A stretch of 38,837 nucleotides of DNA, from positions 15,445,415 to 15,484,251 of the forward strand of contig NC_049981.1 in NCBI RefSeq assembly GCF_000003815.2, read 5' to 3'. Source of the stretch: Branchiostoma floridae. Lineage: Eukaryota > Chordata > Leptocardii > Amphioxiformes > Branchiostomatidae. Positions 1 to 11,700 of this stretch are shown piece after piece. Each line of letters starts with the position of its first letter. Within the stretch, counting starts at the first letter, position 1. Under the pieces are notes generated by a model. It saw nothing but the letters and a program-made list of their open reading frames with translations. It did not search any database and was not told the DNA's origin. A program made the translations under genes and the position numbers.

Positions 1-315
1 CATTGTTCACCTGGAGGTCTAACCTTCATAAATGTATGAAGTAATCAATCTATGGTGTTCAAAAGATGACAAACACTAGTAAGTTAATACTAGTCAACAA
101 GTAACAGAATGTTAGTTGACAGTGTGTTGTGACAACTTATGTAAAAAATGATTTTGAACTGTTTCATTTACACTGATGTAATATTTGATTTGAATTGCTT
201 CTAATGTTACAAAATGATGTTAAGTCCTACTTGCACATTGATCTATGCACAGTGGCAATGCTGAGTAAAGATCAAAGAGCATACACTGATGGCCTGAGTA
301 TAAATGTTGTTAACG

Positions 316-321
316 AATAAA
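316..321 (+). terminator. Possible plus-strand AATAAA of an off-window gene
   Basis: AATAAA on the plus strand within 40 bp of the likely RPS27 3' end. It would fit a convergent gene whose 3' UTR occupies 1-340. I see no coding sequence in 1-340 to confirm this. Confidence 0.2.
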
Positions 322-359
322 ATGAATGAAAAACAACATGTCTGCTTGAGATAGGATTT

Positions 360-365
360 TTTAAT
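360..365 (-). terminator. Possible RPS27 polyadenylation signal (ATTAAA)
   Basis: The minus strand reads ATTAAA about 245 nt after the RPS27 stop and is followed by a GT-rich stretch (TGTTGTTTTT). No AATAAA occurs on this strand between the stop and this point. Assignment is by position only. Confidence 0.4.
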
Positions 366-608
366 TGCCACCAACTTGTTTACAAGCAATACACTAGGTG
401 TACATCAATTACTTAGTGCAGATTTTGCAGGTGACTTGAATATTATGTTAAACGCTGAAGTTGGAGGCACACGTCCGTGGGAGAGCCGTTCTCGGGCATG
501 TCTGAAGGCGAGGAACGGCGCCAGGACGTGGGAATGCCTCTCGCTTCAGCTGTAGTGTCTGCTGCAGTAGAACAGGGTGGTGGCCGGCTTTCTCCTCTCG
601 TCCCTCAC

Positions 609-3485
<2,877 letters not shown>

Positions 3486-3510
3486 GTTGGCTGACTTTCT
3501 CACGTCGGCC

Positions 3511-3532
3511 GAAAAGAACGAGTCACGTGACT
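3511..3532 (-). promoter_or_regulatory. RPS27 core promoter: TOP-like start and E-box palindrome
   Basis: The minus strand has CTTTTC (3516-3511), about 26 nt before the ATG, a good fit to the 5' terminal oligopyrimidine start of ribosomal protein mRNAs. Immediately upstream is a perfect 12-bp palindrome, AGTCACGTGACT (3521-3532), containing the E-box CACGTG in the extended form GTCACGTGAC preferred by MiT/TFE-type bHLH-zip factors. The transcription start is inferred. Confidence 0.5.
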
Positions 3533-3761
3533 ACATTGCTGAGCTGGGGTTTCCCAAAATGGTTTTCAGGGACTCTAGAAAGACATCAAATCCAGCAAAT
3601 CCTTTCGTTTTTCCAGAAATCTCTTCTTTTATGACCATTAAGTTTTTTAAGGGACAGTTGAAATGGTCTTAGTCGCGGAAAATTAAATAGGAGAGCCTTC
3701 TTGAATGATCTTTGTTGAATGTTTGTATATAATGAGATAGTTTCCCGGAAGTAACAAGCAC

Positions 3762-3834
3762 GGTTCCTTGGTGTAGTGGTTATCACGTCTGCTTTACACG
3801 CAGAAGGTCACGAGTTCGAACCTCGTAGGGACCA
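3762..3834 (+). tRNA. tRNA-Val(UAC): tRNA-Val, anticodon UAC
   Basis: Full cloverleaf. The acceptor stem GGTTCCT pairs with AGGGACC (one G-U). The D arm GTGTAGTGGTTATCAC carries the internal A box. The anticodon stem TCTGC/GCAGA encloses the loop TTTACAC, giving anticodon TAC for valine GTA codons. The T arm contains GAGTTCGAACCTC (B box) and the discriminator base is A. A T5 run at 3842-3846 can serve as the RNA polymerase III terminator. The sequence closely resembles vertebrate tRNA-Val(TAC). No intron and no encoded CCA. Confidence 0.97.
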
Positions 3835-4138
3835 GCTTATGTTTTTGTGCACGCCGAAATGTTAAAAGCTTTGTCAATGAAATTCAGAGTCGCTATGTCT
3901 AAAACAAAATAGCTTTCAACGTTTCATTGAAAAGTATGATTGATTGATTGATTGTTTGAATGAATGAATGAATGAAAAATGACCAGCTTATGTTTTTGTG
4001 CACGTCTGAAATGTTAAAAGCTTTGTCAATGAAATTCAGAGTCGCTATGTCTAAAACCAAGGAGCTTTTAATAGCTGTCAATGTTTCATTGAAAAGTATG
4101 ATTGATTGAATGAATGAATGAATGAATGAATGAATGAA
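3830..4138 (+). repeat. Tandem duplication of the tRNA-Val 3' flank, with tetranucleotide repeats
   Basis: Copy 1 (3830-3980) and copy 2 (3981 to about 4138) are nearly identical for about 150 bp. Each starts with GACCAGCTTATGTTTTTGTG, so copy 2 begins with the last five bases of the tRNA gene, GACCA. Each copy ends in ATTG/AATG tetranucleotide repeats of different length. Copy 2 carries a few substitutions and a small insertion (ccaaggagctttt for caaaatagcttt). Slippage or unequal exchange at the tetranucleotides probably made the duplication. Confidence 0.9.
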
Positions 4139-5166
4139 AACTGAATAACGGTTAAATGTTACTACACCCACAGGGTAATCAGCCAAGGCAAAATCAATGT
4201 CAAAATCCAACTTGGTACGGTACAATGAAGTGAATTTTGGCCATTCATGAATTATTGTTTACGCCGCCGATGTCTTTTTTTTTTTTGCACTCTACTCATT
4301 CTACGCACATTCGCCTTCTAACAGTTATCGCGTATTTGTGAATACAACTTTCTACGACGTGGATTCATCTCTGCAGGCCCTGCAGAGGAGAATGCTTCCA
4401 CTGTGTCAGTTTTACAAGATCTGGAAGTGGAAGAAATTTTGTACTAAACAATAAGCTGAATGTTGAACTTAAGTTCTTCTACCTTTATATTCAACGTCGC
4501 CATTCTTTATTTGCTTGGCCGAAAGGAAACGGTTGGGAAGATTTAATTCTATTAAACGCTATAGCACATCACTTCTATTGTTTGTTTTTCTCATTTTCAA
4601 CGCTGTTTCATTTCCATGCATCATATCACCATAGCAGGGCAAAATGAGCTGTTTATGTTCCACCTATCATAACTACAGGTGCTACAGTCACTCAAATCCA
4701 GTTATGGAAAACAATGGAATTGTACAATTCCTAACAATGCAAATCAAGTCCATATTCGGATAACATGTACGTCCTGTGTGGCATGCCGATTATGAAAATT
4801 GTTAGTTCCTTTCTTCAGTTATCCTCTTTGGAATACTTGACAAAGACTCTGCAGTTCCAAAATTAAACTCAAACCTGCCCCACCTTGTCCTGACATCGAA
4901 AGCTATCTGTTACCCAAATGCTAAGGCCGTATCATGTACGGGGCAAGACTGAAAGATGTACATTGTATTGAAAAAATGCTACGATAGAATATTTTCATTA
5001 ATTATGCAAATATCACGCAGTCTTGGATAATTATCCTTTCATTTTGTACACTTTGGTTTAAAGGTACCTAACGTTACATAGCAAAATCATGAAATTCCGT
5101 TATTCCTTTCTTGATTTATCCACTTCGGACCGGGCATTTCTTTTTCTTACAAAAATGCCCCGGCGA
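4139..5166. other. Intergenic, no gene seen
   Basis: AT-rich spacer between the tRNA and Rab8. It holds a 19-bp palindrome centred in ctctgcaggccctgcagag (4369-4387). I see no exon or convincing ORF. Confidence 0.6.
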
Positions 5167-5272
5167 GGTAATCTCCAAGCAGATTCCTCCGGTGGCATAA
5201 AACAGTAACATAAGCTGGGGAAGGACTTCAGCCGGCAGAGGGGTAAAATTTGCCATCTGCTTGGAGATTACC
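5167..5272. mobile_element. Short MITE with 18-bp perfect terminal inverted repeats
   Basis: GGTAATCTCCAAGCAGAT at 5167-5184 is the exact reverse complement of 5255-5272. The element is 106 bp with no coding capacity. Its repeat core (CAAGCAGAT) recurs at the ends of elements at 18408-18566 and 32132-32341. No unambiguous target duplication. Confidence 0.8.
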
Positions 5273-5670
5273 TGCGAGGCCCGTCACTTCTTTAAGAGCA
5301 AAAGTGCTATCGAACACTAAAAACTTGTGACCATAGCTTGTTCAGAACACGAGATATGAGACCCAGAAGTTCTACTGCAGCACCAGGGAAAGCCGCTAGG
5401 GTGCCCAAAATTTAATCATTTTTTGTCACATCCTACCAACACACCAACTTGGCAAGTATGGAACTAATTCATCCAATCATTTCATTTCATTTCATTTATA
5501 GTCGTTCTTGTTGACCAACAGACAGACAGACAAACGCTAGCGAAAATATAACCCCCATGACATGTCATATAGGCGATAACTAATAAAAGACCAAAAAAGA
5601 CGGCAGTTGATCGATCACAAACGCCTCCTTGTGGTTACTTTCTAAACTGAAGGATAGAGACCTGTCCGCA
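5273..5670. other. Intergenic, upstream of Rab8
   Basis: No gene seen. Contains a short ATTTC repeat (about 5479-5500) followed by GACA repeats. Confidence 0.5.
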
Positions 5671-5678
5671 TGACGTCA
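5671..5678 (+). promoter_or_regulatory. CRE-like palindrome upstream of Rab8
   Basis: TGACGTCA, the consensus CREB/ATF site, lies 51 bp upstream of the Rab8 start codon, in the likely core promoter or 5' UTR. The match is exact; function is inferred from position. Confidence 0.45.
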
Positions 5679-5728
5679 CCAGGCATTTTATGCAAATTAA
5701 GTTACTCGCCGGCGACACACAGACAAAA

Positions 5729-8700
5729 ATGGCGAAGACGTACGACTTTCTCTTCAAGTTGCTTTTGATAGGAGATTCCGGCGTAGGCAAGACATGTGTC
5801 CTCTTTAGATTCTCAGAAGATGCCTTCAATTCCACATTTATCTCTACAATTGGTGAGTGGGGAGAATTCCCGTGTTGTTTCCCCTTTGTTGACGATTTTG
5901 TCCGTAGTTTGTAACCAACTCAAGTCAACTGACTAAAAAATCGGAGTGATGTCATTTCATGGTAGGGTGTGCTCGCTTGCAAGTCGTGTTCGGAAAACTT
6001 TGTTCGATTCCGTAAAGTTAAAATATTTCTTGACATAACTGTTCCTTGCAGGCTGTTATAAGAGATTCCTGAGGATAACTTTGCTGGACTATTCGATCAA
6101 AGAAACGTGGTAAAACTAGCCCAAGTCACGAGTCTTCCGGTTTGTCAAACTGCCCCCCTCCCCATTTTTCTACACAAATCCCAATTTTCTTCCGGTCAAA
6201 GCACAGATAATTGTCACCCTGCTTCAACAAATCGTTTGACTTACGTATTTTGGCTTCATAGAAATTTGAAACCTGTTGTGAAAATGATAATCACAGTTTG
6301 AATCAACAATTATCAAAAGGTTTCAGCGAATTCCTGAGGTAGAAATTAGAATTTTTTATGAGTGATAATTGGGCTTAAAGGTTAAAAGTCAATAGGTTAT
6401 TTGCATACAATGTAGGTGTGTGTAAATCAAAACAATTGTTTTCTTTATTGATTAGATGACGAACTAAAACCCAGAGAACATGTTACATGCACTACATTTG
6501 TATAATCTGGACATTTCACTGCTGCAAAACATGAATTAAGCCTTTAAGGGCAAAAATATTTAAATGTAACCTTGAATATGACTGCTTCAAATTGTTTGTG
6601 AGGTACACTTCCTTTGAGTTGTTTAACTCTGTGATATTGATCATATTTGTTACTTATGTATTGATTTCTTATGTGATGCACTTAGTGCAATGTACTGTAT
6701 GTATAAATTAATGTATTAGAGTATGTTACATAACAATTGCACTCTTGCCTTTGGTAACTAATAATTTTTGGAACATCCTAACATATTTTGTTGAAGTGAG
6801 GCACTTTTAAAAATTTTGTGCAGGCTACAAAGCTGATTGGTTACCGTTTGTGCCGTTACATTAGGCTTGTGTATGTATGTATGAAGTCCAAAGGTCAATG
6901 CCCTTGCCATTTCTATCAGGCCCCACCCATGCTTTAAGTAATTCTTTTAATTCCTTGACCAAAGTTTCATCCCAGGGTGTTCTTTCGAAAGGTTTAGCCA
7001 GAGAATAACATTGACGGGAACACTTGTTGTCAATCTTGTGTATCTATTTTTCTTGGTAACACTATATTGAACATGTATAGATCTATGCAAAAACATGGTC
7101 ATGAATGGAGTGCATATGCATGTACTCAGAAGTCAAAACTGTAAATCTTTAACTAGTTTAAGCTTTCGTGACCTCTCACACCTAAGCACTACTTCAGAAT
7201 TGATTCAACCATGTATCTAAAACACTGAAAGCAGGTGGTGCTTTTCCCTCTGTCCTTCAAAATGATTGGGATCAGTACACTGTCATTTTCACTAGCCAGA
7301 ATCAATTTTTCTCTGGTGCAAAAGTTCAGTACCTTGATAATATTTAAACCGTAGCTCTTGATATACATTTGTATTTTGGAGTGGCATTGAACATCTTGCA
7401 ATAGGATGAGACCATTATGAAACTACAGGAAAATAGTACATGTACAATGCTAAACTTTTTTCCACCACAAAGGTAACCGTATGATGTTGCTTAGATCAAG
7501 TTTTTGATGTCAGGAAAATGTCAAGACCTTTAGTATATACCTAGTAAAGCTCATTACTATAATTACCACAGGATAAGAAAAGGGGGTGTATGTTTACTTC
7601 TGTTCCTCAGCTTCTGCTCTAAAGTGTACAATGAACACAGGTGACGTGCTTCTTATTGTTTGCTAAACAGAAGAGGTCTGCAGACATTGCAAAACTAGAG
7701 CAGGTCTGGAGTACATGGATAGACGACCATGTTTCATGTCAACAAACATTGGTCTCATAATGTCAGACTCAGTGTCAGGGTGTCCTTGTTGACATTCAGA
7801 AAAATAGTGAGTGGGAGACCTGTATTCATGTTTGGACAGGACATATCCAGGAATTACTGCAAAGATTTGTGGTCAACATACCGGGTAGTTACAATTTTTG
7901 GAGAGGAGAATTAGTGATTGTTAGGATGGAACTTCCAGGTGACGTATCAACAGCATTGTTGTCAGCTAAATTTGCACAACTTTGACTAGACTTGAACCAG
8001 TAAACACAGAGTAGTTGTATAAGCTGTGTCAATTACAAGCTTAGCCAACCTTCCTCTTGCCTTGATGCAAGACTGTCTCCAGGGCCTACACAGGCCAGCT
8101 CCTTGGCTCCAGGGCCAACATTCCCCCAAGAAAATTTACCACCGCCCTCCCTTTTTTCTCGGGGTCTAACATGAGAGCTGTGGTAAAACTCGGGGCAGTC
8201 GTTGGCCCTGTAGCTGAGAATCTGGCCTGTGTAGGCCCTGGAAACTGGAAACAGTCTGGTACCCAGGCTATCCTGTTAGGACTGTCTATTTGTTATCATG
8301 CCTTGGCACTCATGCACAACAAATTCCTCAGGCCAGAAAAACATTCAAACATTCATTAACAGCATGGGTCCCTCAGACAACTGTAGCAAACATGCCAGGA
8401 AGACGTCTATGATGAAAGCTATGTCTTAATGGTGTTACAGATATTTCATGAGCCATACATTGTTTTTCTTCACAATGAAGTTAATTACAAAGGTTACAAT
8501 GCCAGTAAGCAGGAAATTGAAAAGCCGTAGGAGCTAAACTACTAGTACTTGTATCGTTGTGATTCACTTGTTTGTTTCAACACACTTCCTTGTTAATGGG
8601 GAAGTTTGTTTTGCTTATGGTGCATATACGAAATGTACCTCGTTTGTGTCACCTCTCAGAGTATGTACTGAACTAAACTCTGCTACTATGTGTTACATTG

Positions 8701-11700
8701 TATGTAACTAGCAATGCTAGTGCTGTTGAAAAATGATTATTATAAATTTTCATGTGTGTCCCATGTTCAAAAGACGGATAACTTTTACGGTTTTAGATTT
8801 CCCTGCGATCAATCAAAATATTACAGTACTACTCAGTAACTGATACATGTTGGCCTGCTTATATTTTGAGGGGTTCTTTGAGCCCTCTTCATTCCATTGA
8901 GTTTTTATAGTACAAGAAGATGCATGTATATTGTATCCATTTAATATGTAAAGACCCTTGTTTGATTTTGAGTAAAAAAGTTTTAAAACCTTGATAACCT
9001 GGACCAATTTGGTATAACCGATCATATTGATTTGTTACTTTCTTTGTGCAGGTATCGACTTCAAGATTAGAACTATAGACCTAGACGGGAAGAAGATCAA
9101 GCTACAAATATGGTAAGGAAAGAAAACAGATACAAGGGTTGTTCAGAGCTTTAAACCTACTTGGGAAGAGGCCTGAAGGAATCAATTTATTGCCTGGATT
9201 GTAAAAGAAAGTATGGTGTGTCAAGTATTACTATTAGCTTCCGAGGCTCATAAATGAGTTTGAGAAAGAGATACATGTATCTACGTTGAATGCACAGTTC
9301 ATCTGTAGTATAATACAGTTTGTCTAATATAGTAAGTAGCATATAGAGTAAAGGTTTGATTTTAAGAGATGACTAATGCGATGAACTGTGGAATTTTCAG
9401 AATGTTTAATATTTTTTGTTGGTGATATGTATTTGTACTGTATCTGCACTGAAAGACTGTATGTGACTAGTTTCTTACCAGGTAGTAATATGTATTTACA
9501 AATTTTGCTACAGTCAAGACTCAACTTTATTTTCTGTACTAATGCAGGGACACCGCCGGCCAGGAGAGGTTCCGCACCATCACCACAGCTTACTACAGGG
9601 GAGCCATGGTGAGTACAGCAGCACATTCACAACATGCACATTCACATATTACCACTGTTTACTACAGGGGAGCCATGGTGAGTACAGCAGCACATTCACA
9701 ACATGCACATTCACATATTACCACAGCTTACTACAGGGGAGCCATGGTGAGTACAGCAGCACATTCACAACATGCACATTCACATATTACCACTGTTTAC
9801 TACAGGGGAGCCATGGTAAGTACAGCAGCACATTCACAACATGCACATTCACATATTACCACTGTTTACTACAGGGGAGCCATGGTAAGTACAGCAGCAC
9901 ATTCACAACATGCACATTCACATATTACCACTGTTTACTACAGGGGAGCCATGGTAAGGACAGCAGCACATTCACAACATGCACATTCACATATTACCAC
10001 TGTTTAGGGTATCCGCAGGTGATTCAATTTGCAGCCTCTAAACAATGGGTTCCTATACAAAAAAGAGGAGAAAGCAACTGTTAGTAACTCAACTATCTGA
10101 CGTTACTGGCACACAAACATACCCTCATATGAAAGCCCGACATCTCAGCTATCCGAAAAACCACATTTCGGCATGAATCTAACGGCGAAAACTTCAGGGA
10201 AACTGAAAGATTGACCCATGACCTCAAAACCGCACCACAACCCAGTGAGGAGGCCATGTGCTAGGACAAAAAAGTCCCAACTTTATACCCCCTAAAAACC
10301 ACACAAACTCAGCTTTTTGGCCCTAATCACAAAGTAGAAACCCTCCTCTGTCACACCCACCTCAAAACTGCCAGGATTTCTACCCATTTGACCAGGAAAA
10401 AACTCTTGAAGTTCTAGTCCCTGAACTATATTCGACAACCATCAATTTGCATGGCGGATTGACTGGCAGATCCCCTTTACTACAGGGGAGCCATGGTGAG
10501 TACAGCAGCACATTCACAACATGCACATTCACATATTACCACTGTTTACTACAGGGGAGCCATGCTGAGTACAGTGGCACATTCACAACATGTACATTCA
10601 CATATTACCACTGTTTACTACAGGGGAGCCATGGTAAGTACAGTGGCACATTCACAACATGCACATTCACATATTACCACTGTTTACTACAGGGGAGCCA
10701 TGGTGAGTATAGCAGCACATTCACAACATGCACATTCACATATTACCACTGTTTACTATAATGGAGCCGTGGTGAGTTCAGCAGCACATTTACTACATGA
10801 AAATTCACACAGGGGAGCCATGGTAAGGTATAGCAGTACATTTGCATGTTATTGCCACTAACAACATAGAGAATTAGGTCCCACTAGGTATATGTATTTC
10901 ATTATCACTACTTGAGCATGTCTCACCACTCATCAGGATTGACATTGACAGGTCCATTCCAACGGTCCTCTCTTTGTTGACAGGGAATCATGCTTGTGTA
11001 CGACATCACCAACGAGAAGTCTTTCGAGAACATCAAGAACTGGATCCGCAATATCGAGGAGGTATTCATCAATATACATGGCTAACATATAACTTTATAT
11101 ATAATCTACAATAGAACAATGTAGCCTTGATTTTTATTAGAGAACAAGAACATATAGGCTAGAAGCCGTGTTAAAAGATATCTATGAACAATCGTTTGCT
11201 TTTGAAATAAAAAAAAACTGATGTAAGAGCTGATATCCAACTGTGCAGTGGATGTGTATATGTAACATGAACAATAATACATGTAGTTTGCTGTTTGGTA
11301 ATAAGTTTCTAGCAGTTTTCTAGACTTTTTAGCTCTAATACTGCTAGATGTATCATAAGAACCCACTGATTTTCCCTTGTCTGTATCATGTTTGTAAGAC
11401 TAGTGAGAGTTTTGGATAGAAGCCAAGTATGTCATTTTAGGAGGAAGTCGATGATTGTTTGAAAGATGACAGCCACTTCCTTCTCTTGCGTGGAGAAGTT
11501 AGATAGAGACATGAGCAGCTTTGTTTGCCCAGTAAGGGTTTTGAATCTTTTATAACAGCACATACTGATTTATTATGTTCTTCCTGGAAATCTGACAATT
11601 CATTCAACACTAAAACAGTAAGGTACTTGCATCTAGGCTGACCATGAAAATGACGTCTCTGTCACAACCTTTCACTGATTTTCACATAGAGAGCTTGTTT

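Noticed and set aside
9609-10822. CRISPR-like or independent repeat-protein gene
   Set aside because: The repeats are direct and contiguous with no unique spacers, and they are copies of the Rab8 exon 3/intron junction. The long open frames in two registers follow from tandem copying of one stop-free unit.
9609-10822. Each unit as a separate mini-exon (acceptor TTTACTACAG, exon GGGAGCCATG, donor)
   Set aside because: A 10-nt exon would shift the Rab8 frame, the polypyrimidine tract is poor, and nothing in the sequence favours it.
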